A stretch of DNA of 64,000 bases from Mangifera indica (lineage: Eukaryota > Streptophyta > Magnoliopsida > Sapindales > Anacardiaceae), in the NCBI RefSeq assembly GCF_011075055.1, contig NC_058148.1:14687969-14751968 (forward strand), given 5' to 3'. Of this stretch, positions 1-12,624 are shown piece by piece (within the stretch, counting starts at the first letter, position 1; each line of letters opens with the position of its first letter). Under the pieces are notes generated by a model. The model made no database searches and was not told the origin of the DNA. It worked only from the letters and a program-made list of their open reading frames with translations. The position numbers and the translations under genes were made by a program.

Positions 1-1040
1 TGTTTTAATAAATAAATTAAGTTCAAATTGAATCATCACAATATTATAAGTCAAAGCAAATAAAAAAAAATTGATATGAAATAGTTCTTTAATATAATTT
101 AACCCGTTATTTGAAAACCAATATCTATAATTATGACATTAATGACTCAAGAAAAATATTCAGACAAAATGTAAAAAAGTTATAAAAGAAGTGTTTCGAG
201 ACAAATTGGATCATATTTTTTTCAGGGTTTTCTCGTTTAATAAAACTTATATAATCCCAAGTATTTGATATATAGTTTTTTGTCTTTTATCTCATTCATT
301 TGTGTTTTTTCCTTTTTCATATCTTCTTTTTATCTTAGTAATTTTTTTAATTTAAAGGATGAGAGTAGATAGTTACAATCTTATAAGCCACATTTAAAGC
401 GCGAAATCAAATAATAACTTCTAAATTAATTATATTTAAAAGGTAAGATACTGATTGGAAGCCAGTAAGATAAAAATTTGTATTTTCTATCTTTCACGGA
501 CGACACAGAAGGATTACCAACTGATAAAATGCTTTCTCAACACGCTTTGGAAAGATGTTGCACAGGGAGAAAATTAGTGCATAACAGGTGTATAAAGTTA
601 ATTTTTTTTTATCAAGATTTCAAAACTTGTGGATTAACTTAGACGTTTACTACAGATTAGGGTGAACAGAAAAAGTGCGTCTCTTCGACTTCACGCGCCA
701 ACTATGAAATAACAGAAACAGAAACTGTGTCGTTTAGTGCTTTCAAGTTCCAATGGTTACAGTTCCCATGATTAACTACTTGCGCTTTACTAGGCCTTTG
801 CTTCTTGTACTCGAAGACCGAATCAAACTTTTCACAAATTTTCTTCAATTTTTATGTATTTGTATATACACAGATATTCAGATTCTTCAGTATTTCTCCC
901 TCTCAATATTTTGCACTGAAAGGTTCCTTCTTTAATTTCTTTTCTTTTTGATAACATCATTTCTGTCTCACTTTTTCCCACTAATTTTCATCCAAAGCGG
1001 TTTCTTGGTGACACCATAAGCAGTTTTCCGGCCAACCCAG
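1..1040. other. AT-rich upstream region of the TPK gene
   Basis: No coding region is supported here. The last 300 bp or so before the ATG at 1041 is rich in C and T, as plant 5' UTRs often are, and presumably holds the promoter and leader of the potassium-channel gene. I could not fix a TATA box or start site. The rest is ordinary AT-rich intergenic DNA. Confidence 0.6.
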
Positions 1041-3575
1041 ATGGAAAAGGAGCCCCTTTTGTCTTATTTAAGTCCGAGGAGGAAACTTCCACCTCTTCTG
1101 CTTCGACGATTTCCTGAAGATGGAGAAATTTCTGTTCCAATGCCTTTAACCCCGGCTGAGTTCAAGGATTTTCTCATCTTTGGACACTCTTCTCCTAAAG
1201 TATCTTCCCCCAGTGTGGATGCTTTAAATCTCTCTTATTCATCACCAAGGGGATCCCCTTCTCATTCAGTTGCAAATCCTTTTGAATCGCCCAAAAAACA
1301 AACGATTCAAGGGTCTTCTTCACATTCTCGGTTGTTTGAACCCTTCACTAAAACAAGAAAGAGTAATCTTCATAGGTCAAAGACTGCCCCTGCTATGGCT
1401 GTCATCAATGAGTTACCACAGCATCCTGAGGTTAAGCCTCAGTTTGGTTCTCAATCTATTGTTAGGCAGGCTTTTGTGCTTTTGGTGTTGTATTTGTCAT
1501 TAGGTGTGATTATATATTGCTTTAATCGGGATGATTTTTCAGCTACTAAGACTCATCCTGTTGTTGATGCCTTTTATTTTTGTATTGTGACAATGTGCAC
1601 GATTGGGTATGGAGATATTACCCCTGATAGTGTGGCAACTAAGTTGTTTTCTATATTGTTTGTGTTGGTTGGATTTGGGTTTGTTGATATTCTGCTTTCT
1701 GGGATGGTTTCTTATGCGCTTGACTTGCAAGAGAGTAATTTGTTGAAAACTATCAAGGGTGGCTGTGATAAGGAGGCTCCGAGTTCATGTCTTGTTGATG
1801 TGAAGAAAGGGAGGATACACATAAGAATGAAAGTCGCAATGGCATTAGGTGTTGTGGTTCTTTGTATTGGGGTTGGTGGTGTTGTTATGCATTTTGTTGA
1901 GAAGCTAGGCTGGTTAGACTCATTTTATCTTTCAGTTATGTCTGTTACCACAGTTGGCTATGGAGACAAGGCGTTCCAGTCATTAGCAGGTCGAGTTTTC
2001 GCTTCAATTTGGTTGCTTGTATCAACTCTTGCTGTTGCCAGGGCCTTTTTGTATTTAGCTGAGGCTAGAGTAGATAAGCGGAATAGGAGGATGACAAAGT
2101 GGGTACTTGGTCATGACATGACTGTGGCTGAGTTTCTTGCTGCGGATATTGACAACAATGGTTTTGTCAGGTATGGGATTATTTTGATTCCTTCAGTTGT
2201 AACTGTACATTTTAGTCTCCTTAAGATATGAGATTACATTTTGCTCTGCCCGTATTCAGCGGTTCCAAATAGTGAAGCATGAATTCCACTTGCTTGATAA
2301 AAAATTCCTATTGGTTTGGTAACTGAAATTGCCTTTTATAGTGATGAATGTTCAAGGGAATTAGCTTGCTCTTGGGCTCTATTGATGTGCTTTCACATTT
2401 TGTTGAATGTACCTTTTTGTGTTTGAGGAATTGGTAAGTATATATGTATTTTGCACTTTGATATGAAATTGCTAAACAATTTGCTATGGTTGAGGCAGAA
2501 TGTAACATTGACAATCTTAATATCATCTCCAATGCCTTGTGTTATTACCGAACCGAATTATTTCCTGTAAGATCTAGAACATATTGGATGGTTAACTTCC
2601 TATTTCGTTTTATTTTGCCATTTTTTATGATTTACTTGGTTCCTCACTTCTCTAGAGTTCATTAATTCGGTTGCATATATGGGAGGACTTGAGAGTGTCT
2701 TAAAGAACTTAAGTTCTGCATTTCCTATGCTGTTGCAGTTCAATATCCACCTTGGTTGTGACATGTACTGGGCATTACCACAACCCAACCCCTCCCTTTT
2801 GTCAGAGCGAAAGTAAAGAAAAGTCAATGGAAAGAAAAAATAAACATTTTAAACTAGAGTGGGCATATATCTACTGAATTGTTTAGCAGTTGGATCTCTA
2901 CTTCATTCCTAAGTTGTATTACAGCCCTGCATTATTGTGCTGACTGAGTTCATATCTGTAGCTCTAGGACAAATGTAGCTCTAGGACAAATGTTTGCAGT
3001 TGCTTTATGTAAAAAATCTAATGTTGCTTTCTCTATTTATTATTTGTTTGTCATTGTCGATCTACTGGATATTACACATAGGTGCTGACATCTTAAGGCC
3101 AAAGATATACTTATTTTCTGTTTTTTTTCAGATACTTTCATGGTAAATTCTGGCATGTATCTGCTTGACTGTAGTGTATGTGACGAAGGCTTTCCTCTCT
3201 GCAACTTCAAGCAATGCAATTGTGACCAATGATATGTTTATGCTCCCATTCTGTTTTTTTTTTTCATGATTCATGTCTTCGCGACAATTTCATAATTTCA
3301 ACATTCTCTTTGCTTTATAGCATCCTTCAATGTCAGATTATCCATTTTTTAGTCCAGTTATTTATGTCACACTGCCAGTTTCAGTATTTTACTCAAAGTT
3401 TATTATTTTCTGTTGTTCTTTTGTATGCAGCAAAGCAGAATATGTGATATACAAGCTCAAGGAGATGGAAAAGATAGCAGAGAAGGATATTCTGCAGGTT
3501 TGTAAGACCTTTGACAGGCTAGATACCGGTAACTGTGGAAAGATCACTCTTGCCGATCTGGTGTCCAGCCACTAG
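1041..3575 (+). CDS. TPK: Two-pore potassium channel (TPK/KCO family), TPK3/TPK5-like
   Basis: Two coding exons, 1041-2170 and 3431-3575, joined at CAG/GTATGG and GTATGCAG/C, give about 424 residues, within the usual TPK range. Two pore loops are visible: TIGYGD at residues 187-192 and TVGYGD at 304-309, each flanked by hydrophobic helices, the plan of a dimeric tandem-pore K+ channel. The N-terminal motif HRSKTAP (111-117) resembles the 14-3-3 binding site of plant TPKs. The C-terminus has a canonical EF-hand loop, DIDNNGFVSKAE, interrupted by the intron, and a second, degenerate loop (LDTGNCGKIT). Family members conduct K+ across the vacuolar membrane and are controlled by Ca2+ and 14-3-3 proteins; a plastid location has been proposed for TPK3. 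Without splicing, exon 1 would read on for 20 unrelated residues. The family is certain; the exact subtype is inference. Confidence 0.93.
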
Positions 3576-6500
3576 AGGTAACTCTGGAAAGGTATATTAG
3601 AGAAGGCTATATTATTTCTTATGCTTATTTCTATCCATAATCCAGTTGTAAATAGAAGAAACGCTCAGGTAGTTATATGTTGAAGCACGATGACGCTCCA
3701 GGGACTTCACTGCCAGATTAACAAATCTCTTGCCCGTCAATCCATTCAACCAGTAATCAGCATGACTTTGAATCGAAGGGTGCTTTTCTTGATCGAGAGT
3801 GTCGATAGTTTGATGAAAAAAATTTTGCTAATGTAGATTAATTCAATTCATTCTTTTATACAAGCATGTTAACATAAATGCTGAGGCTGTTTAATTCTTT
3901 ATTGTCAAGGTGCCTTTGGTTTTGCAGAATGTAAATTTTGTACATTGCATAAGCTGAATGAAAAATATATACACACAATTCATCACAAATGAAATATGTG
4001 GTTTGATAGTGTTGATCCATGCCCCAAAAATTCTGGGACTCTGGCAAAATTTTTTTAAAAAGGATGCTGACATTAGCATGACCTTGAATCACGGTAAAAC
4101 CGGTGGTTGAACCAATGTGGTTAACCCAGTTCAACCGCATTCCAATGGCTAAAACCATCGATCTTTCACCCATATTAGATTGGTCCTGGTTTGACTGGCC
4201 GATTGAATTATTGATATAAACTTTATCTTCTTCAGTAACAAGTCTCCATTTCCATTTTGGCTTCCTCGGAAGCACTTTTGTCATTCACTGTTGAATAGAT
4301 AATGTTCTTTTCATAAAAGATTAAATATTATAAGCTTTTTCTGCAGCAATTAAAGCGAACTTTTAGTGGTCCACTCGATCATTCAGTAAACTACTTTTAA
4401 TTTTTGAATTAAAAGATGAAGTTTCATCGTAGTCTTCATTCAAAAGTTTACTTGAGTACCGCCATTCTATTCAAGCCCCACTCTTTTGATTATCTCACAA
4501 TATCAATTAGATGACATAAATTTCAACAATAGACACTAAATTAGGGTTAGATTTGATCAAAGTTCTTTAAACTTAAATTAAACAAGTTGAATTCAAACTT
4601 GTTTCATCATAAAACAAGCTGAGTTCAAATTAAAACATTCAAATTTAAATTGATTTGAATTAAATCTAAATAAAAATTATTTTCGAATAGAGTATGAGTG
4701 TCGATTCATCAATCTCAAACTAATCTAGAGTGACATTTTTTTTAATTCGAATCGATTTTAAACTATGCATAGAATTACACTTCATAGTGATTAATCTTTG
4801 TGTAATCATAAAATTACATAAACACCCATATAAATAATTTGCTTTAAAACTTTAATAGGTATTTATATTATTTTATATTACGTCGCTAAAAATATTGAAC
4901 AAATACCATAAAGTGTATATCTTTAAAATTAGTATCTTTCGAATAATTTCCTAAACTTGTGTATCCTTTATGATAATATCCAAACTAGAAATTTCAAACT
5001 AAACATGGTCCATGTCACTTTATTCTTCTTTCCAAAGTCTAGTCGAAATCTTCACTCAAATCCCCAATTCAAGCTACTTGTTTAATTTTCTTCAACGTTA
5101 GAAGTCATTTACATTTACCCACAAGAACTAGTCACTGGAGACCCAGTCAGATTAACATAATTAAATTTAATATTAGTGTTTTAAAACTTGGATTAATTCA
5201 TCCAATTGAATACCGATGACAAATTCAATATGAGTTACGACTAAAACCCGTGTAAATTTTTCAAAACGAAAAGACGAGAGGTTAAAATTAGGTAAATTGT
5301 GTTTGTAATATTTCAACCATTAGATCATATTGATCTAACCGTCACACTGATATCAATATAATATCATATTAATTTTAATATAATTATTTAAATATTTAAT
5401 TATGTTATACTAATATCATCGATTTATACATTTATTTTTTGATTAATCGAATTCGATTCAGATAATATAAAAAAAAAAATTAATACAAAACTATTTTGAA
5501 TTCCAACGAAAGTAGAATGACTATTTGATTTTAATATTAATTTTTTTATTATTTCCAGTGAACTTAAATTGACGGAATTAACAATGGCATCTGAATAATT
5601 GAGTTCACGGCATTTACTTGAAAAAGATTTGTAATACCCCAAGTCAACTTTCATCTTTCTCATTATGACAGTTGGTGATTCCATCAAATATAATACCAAT
5701 TATTCGGTAAAAAAGAAGCCCCTTTTTTATTTTTTTATTGTTTTAAAATTTTAAATTATTAAAATTATAATTTAAATATAATATTGTAGAATTATAGCTG
5801 CGGTGGTTAGCTAGGAATAAAAAAATTGACTGCTGAAATTTTTGAAGTGTTAAAGAGGCTTTTTCACATTGGAAGCTCTCAAATTTTGGGAATAATAGGT
5901 CACCATTCCATCAATTCTTTTTCTTTGTGGATGGTTTTTTCCTTTGAAAATTTCTCTTAATTTGAACAATTTTTCTTTTTATTTTTTCTAATAAATTTTC
6001 TTATTTTATTTAATAATTTAAATAATACAAACTCAATTTTAAATTATTGAAAATTAGAATTTAGAAATAAATATATTTAAAATTGGAATTATTAATCCAT
6101 CATTAACATTCCCAAATGTCATAGCTGGTGAATTATGACTGGTCTTAGTTATCTTTCATTTTCAAGTCAATTCCAAAATAATAAAATAAGTAAAAGTAAA
6201 ATTAAAAAAGCAAAAAATATATATTTTTTTGTTCTTGGGTTGTTTTAAAATGATTGATTCCTAATAAATAATTGACAAATGGGTCCTTTTATTGCTTGAT
6301 AAAAAAGGAATTATACATTAACGAAAAAAAAACATATATTTTCTTAAATAAATATTAAATATACAAACATTTTTATTGGGCTTCATACTATTGATCTTTT
6401 TAGTCTTGTATATTATTAATGCAAGAGTAGATCACTGATTTTGTCATTAAGTTGCCAACATAGACTTAAACAAATAATTGACATTGCTTCTAGAAAAAGC

Positions 6501-8203
6501 ATATGTTATAAAATTTATGCAATTTTTCTTTAATTAAAGTAACATGTCATATTACTTTTTAAAAATAATATTATTATATGTACAAATCGTGAATATTAAT
6601 GAATATAAATAAATTAATCTATAATAATATAATTGAGTAATCTTACAGTTTTCATTATCTGTAAATATAAAACCACTCAATTACATAATAAAATATTAGT
6701 TTTTTTGTATTGATAAAGTATTATTGTATTTTTTGAGCTTTTTTTTAAAACAAAATTTCAAATGAAATACTTGTGAAAGGTTAATTTTATTTTATTATAG
6801 AAAAAATATTTCATTTATTAATAGATTAATATTTTATTATATAATTGAATGATTTAATTATTTATTTTTAATATATAAAATATTATTATTCATTAAAAAG
6901 AAATGGGTAAGGTTTGGCGGGGTTCCAATTTTGAACTCGGGTATGTGATGTGTAAAAATTCAAATCTAATAATAATGTAATTTGAACAATATATTTTTTT
7001 TCTTAATAATTTTGTGATGAGAAAAAATGGGTGATGGTGATTGAATTACAAATATTTGAAAAACAAAAAACAATTTAAATTTTGAGGGAACACCGCACAC
7101 CTAACAAGAAACCTGCCCTCTTCTTCTTCGTGTATTGAAAAGGACTCGCAATACAAATACTTTATGTCACATTATACATTGTAATCAATTGAATTAAACT
7201 AATTATAAACAAATGTCAAAAATCTCATGCTGTTTTTCTTATCTCGAGCTCGAAGACACCTCCAACAAGGAACTACCCTCACCTTAGTCTGGAACCACAG
7301 CTAACTCAATTTGTTTTCCACAACACAGGAATCAAGACTTTCCCCATTATTGGTGTATTCATATAAGAATGCTTCTTCTTCTTCTTCTTCTTCTTGTTTT
7401 TTAATTATCTAATAGAATTGTTGTATCACTGTCAATCTCTCTTCTAGATGAGATACATTTTGCTGTATATTATTTATATAATAAAATTAGATATACCTAT
7501 TTTAGATACATAAATATATACATAATGATATATATAAATATGTATATATTTATATACCCAATATGGATAAATATAGTATTATTATTATTTATAAGTAATA
7601 TTATATATATTAAGAAATATAAATATTAACGTGTCGTTAGATAATTGAATATTAATTTATGTAATTCAAAATCATCAAATCAGTGAATTACTATTTTGAT
7701 CAACGTATTCCTTAAGCTTATTTTCGAACCTCCTTATTGTTGACCAATAGTGTCATGGTTTCAAAGTTGCCTTTTATTTATTTGTATAAATGCTTTAATT
7801 TCCTCGTCATTTGATGATTGCTAAGGAAAATTTTTTATTTCTTGTTGACTACTTCAAGCTTGCTTTGGACAATTTTCCTGCGAATTAATCTTTTTGATAC
7901 AACTATTTAATAAATTTATATGTTATTGTTGTGCAGTCAAATTTCATCTTGATCAAATGAACGAAAGCAACATTGAAGAAGACCTTACTTACATACTTCT
8001 CAGTGGCGGAATTTTTAATTTTACATACTTCTCACCAGCAGAATTTCTATTTTCAAAACATTTCTTTTATAAGACGTATACCTTTACACATTGGCACTTA
8101 ACATTTCAAAAATAGGTGCCGGCTGACGTGGTAGTAGAGGACAGCCTTAGGGAGCCTTTTTAGAGAAAAAGACAATTTCCCACCCAAGTTTTGTATGGGC
8201 GCA
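3576..8203. other. Gene-poor AT-rich intergenic DNA
   Basis: The first 250 bp or so is probably the TPK 3' UTR. The rest shows only short, low-complexity reading frames on both strands with no recognisable protein. At about 8160-8195 a stretch reading AATTTCCCACCCAAG resembles one end of the Mutator-like MITE family found at 48-58 kb, without a visible partner end. Confidence 0.6.
7372..7395. repeat. (CTT)8 microsatellite
   Basis: Eight uninterrupted CTT units in non-coding DNA. Confidence 0.95.
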
Positions 8204-8206
8204 TTA

Positions 8207-8465
8207 GAAGTTGTTTGGTTTATAGATATGATAAATTATTATATAAATTTATTTTTTATTATTAATATTATTTTATTTAATTTTTAATTATTAATAATAA
8301 TATTTTAAAATAATTATATCAATGATATTTAAATAAAATAATATCTTAATATTTTATTATTATATCTAATTAAATACAATAATTATTTATACTTAATTAA
8401 TCTATTTTTATGATAATATTTTATTTTTAATAATAAAAATTATTTAAATTAAATGCATGGTTGAT
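8207..8465. mobile_element. Possible degenerate Tourist-like MITE
   Basis: The segment begins TTA then GAAGTTGTTTGG, similar to the terminus of the clear element at 21519-22000. Its AT-rich body shares the phrase AATAATTATTTATAC with that element. The right terminus is eroded and I could not match it, so the end is approximate. Confidence 0.35.
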
Positions 8466-10406
8466 GTTAATTAGTATACATTTTACCCCTTTCATTCTAA
8501 AAATAGGGTGTGATTAATTGAAATAAGAATTTTTATATTTTTTAGCCATTAATATTAAAACTTATAGTCTTTATAACAAATTGGCGGTGTTGAGGAACTC
8601 ACAATGAATGATCTTTCAATAATAAATGTTACTTAGGAACAACATTTTCCAGCCAAAAAATTAATGAATTGAAATAGATTATTAAATAATTAAAACGACT
8701 TTATTATTATTTTTAGTAGTTCATATTGATTTCGATTTGTATGCTCCTATTACCCTTTTTTGGGACAAGCAGGGAAAATGATTGTCGGTCATTCTAATTG
8801 ATCATCAGTCTCAACTCTCATCTACCCACTAACCTATATATTGCATTTAATTATTCATTATCTTTAATTTCAAGATTAAAGAATAATATTAAAATTTGAT
8901 TTGAACTGAGTTAAATTAAATTCAAACTAAAATCAATTTGAATCAAAAAATGATTCATTAATAGAAATTTTGTGTAAAAGATCACAATAACGTAATTTAA
9001 AATTTTTATCAAATATATCAAGAAACCTGAACTCTATAATAATGTTATGAATCAATGTATATAAAACGGAGAAAGAGATCATTCAAGGTAAAAATTTTAC
9101 ACTAATGTTCGAAGCTTATTCTATCAATCCAATTGAAAGGTTTTTAGCAAAAACTTATACTTAGCAAAACCCTTATGCTCTCTACTCATTCTACATATAT
9201 CGTGGTAATTAATTTGGTGTCTCATAAGGATAAGTAATGACTTTTCTCAATTTTCTTAGAAAGTCTAATATGACCACTTAAACAAGATCAAATATAAAAT
9301 CGGAGGAACTTCCATCCGGATTTAATTTGTTCAAATAGATTAACACTCTTAAGCTTGAGTTGAGACAAATCACATCCAATCGGAATTAATAGTGTGTATT
9401 AAAAGTTGAATAGAATCCATTTTAATATAATTATTAAATCCCACCAATCTTGGGTCTAAAATTGTGGGGGGGTAAAGTTAGATGGGAAAGGTGATGACGT
9501 GGAGAAGGCATCAGTACTCATGCATACAAGGAAGGAAGCCAGCCGGTGAAAGTTGTCGACGAACATGTGGCGCTTCATTGTCAACTAAGGTCAAATGCCG
9601 GTGCCAGTAATGCCACGATTACGCCTGATAATGGAATGGAGGTATTTGGAAAGTTTGAAAATTTGACCAGTTTTGCTCCGTCATTGCACAAAAACGGGCA
9701 TCTCATGACTGACCGACTAATTGACTGACTATAATTCAATACTCTGTAGTCTTCTCTGACTTCTACTCTCATCTCTTTCACCTCACTCCTTCAATCCATC
9801 GACCTTACTTCAATGCTGACACTTCCATTGGTTTTCTTTAAAAAATGTTCTAATAATTTTATTAGGGTTTTTGATAATTCCACAGTAATTTAAGAGTTTG
9901 CAAAAAATATAAAAAATTTTTAAGCTTGATAGATAGTTTAAATTATTTAATTATATGGTAATATATCATAATTTTATTGTGATAAAGGTTATGATAAAAG
10001 AAGTCCTTTTTATAAAATAAGTGAAAAATCAAGTGTTATATGTAGTAGTACGTAATAAAATTTATAAAATTTGCTTTTGATTGGTTTAGAAGATGGAATA
10101 AATTGGGAGAAAGTGTTGGTTTGGTTGATACCATCAAGGGTTTTATGACCGTGTGGTAAACCGGTATTTGAATCGGAAAATCAATTTTCCAACTTTTGCG
10201 ACTGATCAGTATCCGAACTGGTTCATTGGGTATTCGGTTTGTTGGATTGGACAACCCGAGTGGTTTGAATAATGGTTACCCGATATGATTGTTTGGAAAT
10301 GTTTCCATATTAGAAGCCACTTTCGCATCTTCTTATTGGAAGGAGTTGTGTTGTCATCCTTCCCTTCATACAGTGGTGTACTGGTGTCGCATTCAAAGCT
10401 AAAGAC
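8466..10406. other. Intergenic DNA upstream of the WRKY gene
   Basis: No gene is supported. The distal promoter has a TGACGTGG motif (9495-9502, an ACGT-core bZIP-type site) and several TTGAC or GTCAA cores between 9580 and 9730 that could be W-boxes. WRKY genes are often controlled by WRKY proteins, but these cores are short and could be chance. Confidence 0.35.
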
Positions 10407-10421
10407 TTTATATATATATAA
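10407..10421 (+). promoter_or_regulatory. Candidate TATA box of the WRKY gene
   Basis: A TTATATATATATAA stretch lies 125-140 bp before the WRKY start codon, in more mixed-composition DNA, followed by a plausible leader rich in C and T. The position suits a plant core promoter; the start site is not known. Confidence 0.5.
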
Positions 10422-10546
10422 CTTGAACTTTATGAATAGGTTAAACTTTAAACTTACAAAGAAGTCAAGACTTAGGGACCTCATCAAACAGCTCTCTAGC
10501 TATTAGCTGCCTCTCTTTCTTTGTTAATTTCTTCTCCTAATCTTCC

Positions 10547-11682
10547 ATGTCTGATGAATCAAGAGACCTTTATTACCGATCTTTCTTCCATGACGATCAA
10601 CATAATTTATATGCAACCGGCGCCATGTACGACCAGAAGCCCTCTAATATCCCTGCTGGTTCTTCTGTTTACACGACTTCACAAGGGTTTGATGCTGGAA
10701 ACCTCAACTTTACCGACTGCTTAAATGGATTGGTGGATTATAATTCTCTGGAAAAGGCCTTCGGCATGTCACCTTCTTCCTCTGAGGTGTTTTCTTCCAT
10801 TGAGGGTAATCAGAAAGTGGTTGGTACAGATGACTTGGGTGAAAACATGGCGACCCCAAATTCTTCCATCTCTTCTTCTTCCTCAGAGGCTGGTGCAGAA
10901 GAAGATTCCGGCAAGAGTAAGAAAGATACGCCACCAAAAGGGTCCGACGACGGAGGAGAAACCCCTAAGAAAATGTAAGTTTCTTGTCTATGGCTCTCTT
11001 ATATAACAATCCCTAGTATGATTTAATTTTCTCGGTGTAACTTTGATTCAGTTTTGATGACAGAAGCAAAGAAAAGAAGCAAAAGGAAGAAAAGAGGCAA
11101 AAGGAGCCGCGAGTTGCGTTCATGACAAAGAGCGAAGTTGATAATCTTGAAGATGGGTATAGATGGAGAAAATATGGACAAAAAGCCGTCAAAAATAGTG
11201 CTTATCCAAGGTTAATTTGTCAACTTTACATGTTAAAATATGTACTCAGACAGTGCTTAGTCAGAAATTTTGATTCTAATTTTGATATCGGAGACCATTT
11301 TTCCTTTAAATGCAGAAGCTATTATAGGTGCACTACTCAGAAATGCACAGTCAAGAAACGTGTGGAGCGGTCATTTCAAGATCCATCCATTGTGATCACA
11401 ACGTATGAAGGCCAACACAATCACCCCATCCCAACGACGCTGAGAGGCAACGCCGCGGGAATGTTCCAGCCCTCTATGTTACCGCCGACGCCGATCGACC
11501 TGTCTGGTGCCTACGCTCATCATGAATGGCTCGGGGGTTACTTGCCTGGTGCAGGCAATACGCAGATATACCCACAGAATAATGTTAACGTCTCTTTTGA
11601 GCAGTACCATCAACAGCAGCTTCCTGATTACGGGCTCCTGCAGGACGTAGTTCCTTCTATGTTTCTCAAAAGAGAGCCATGA
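10547..11682 (+). CDS. WRKY: WRKY transcription factor, group IIc (WRKY28/71/8-like)
   Basis: Three exons: 10547-10974, 11052-11210 (or 11064-11210) and 11316-11682. The product is about 317 residues. It has an acidic, serine-rich N-terminal half, a basic lysine-rich patch, then the DNA-binding domain WRKYGQKA with a C-X4-C...H-N-H zinc finger, which defines group IIc. The second intron sits after the YPR codons at the conserved WRKY-domain position. The N-terminus ([10 protein letters not shown]) and the phrase SPSSSEVF match the WRKY28/71/8 clade, nuclear factors that bind W-boxes in stress, senescence and branching responses. The usual NSPYPR reads NSAYPR here. Two in-frame acceptors 12 bp apart, at 11051 and 11063, would add or drop four residues. 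Family is certain; the ortholog is inferred. Confidence 0.93.
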
Positions 11683-12212
11683 ATCCGCTAGCTTCCCCTC
11701 TCATTGTAAATATTCTTACTACTATATATATATATATATCTTGGAAGTGAGATTGTAGCCATTGATTGGGAATTAGAGTTAATTTGCTTGCAGTGCCTCT
11801 TTGCTCTCGAAGGTTAGAAAATGCTTTATGTTGTTGGCATGGCGGTCAGAAACAACATCTAAGAGCAGGAAATGCAGGTATTTTTGACTGGCTTTTGTAC
11901 GTTTTTTCATACCATTTAAGTTGTCCAAACTTTCAACTATGTCGGCTGAGATGAAATTGCAATTTGAGTCACAATGTCATATTTATTATATTTGCTATGT
12001 TGTCTGATAAAGTAGCTAAACCCTTCAGATTCCTGGTCCCAATTCACAGTGAGAACACTCAGAGCAGGTACCAGAAGAACTGGCCTTGGCCTCAACCCTT
12101 TTCTTGAACAGAATTTTGATTTGTAGGGCCGAAAATGTAATAACCATAGCATATACTTAAACAAATTAGGTTAATCAGATTAAGATTTTACCATTTATGT
12201 GTTTTTATGGTA
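11683..12212. other. WRKY 3' UTR and downstream DNA
   Basis: Holds a short (TA)n run near 11722-11738 and presumably the 3' UTR and polyadenylation site. The small frames here have no family resemblance. Confidence 0.5.
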
Positions 12213-12624
12213 AGAGTATTCAAAACTAGTTAACTAAACTGGTTTATTAATATTTTGAGTTAAATTGAATTTTCAGTTTAAAAAGAATTATGAATCAAAG
12301 TTGAATCGATTTAAAGATTAACAGATTTTGAATTGAATCAAAAATATCAATTAACTGAACCAAATTTCGGTTAACTGGTTTTTGAATCAAATTTTAAAGA
12401 ATTATCATATTTTATTATTTTTTCTAATTTTTTTTGAAAATATGTTTAATATTTTACTCAACTTTTTAAAAACCGGTTATGAAAATTAGACAAATCGATA
12501 ACCAAATCAAAAAAATCAGTTTTTCTATATTTTTAAACTGGTATCTAAGTTGGTTTTTCAAATAATCTATTTTTCGATTAAAAAATTGGTTCGGTTTAGT
12601 TATGAGATAATTTTGAACACCTCT
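12213..12624. mobile_element. Probable non-autonomous terminal-inverted-repeat element
   Basis: The left end AGAGTATTCAAAACTAG and the reverse complement of the right end, AGAGGTGTTCAAAATTA, are imperfect inverted repeats. Both arms are filled with mirrored phrases of the AACTGGTTT / AACCGAACC kind. This looks like a hAT-type MITE, but I see no clear 8-bp target duplication, so the class is a guess. Confidence 0.45.

Noticed and set aside
3856..4284. 142-codon antisense frame downstream of TPK
   Set aside because: No recognisable domain, start or splice signals; its composition is that of intergenic DNA.
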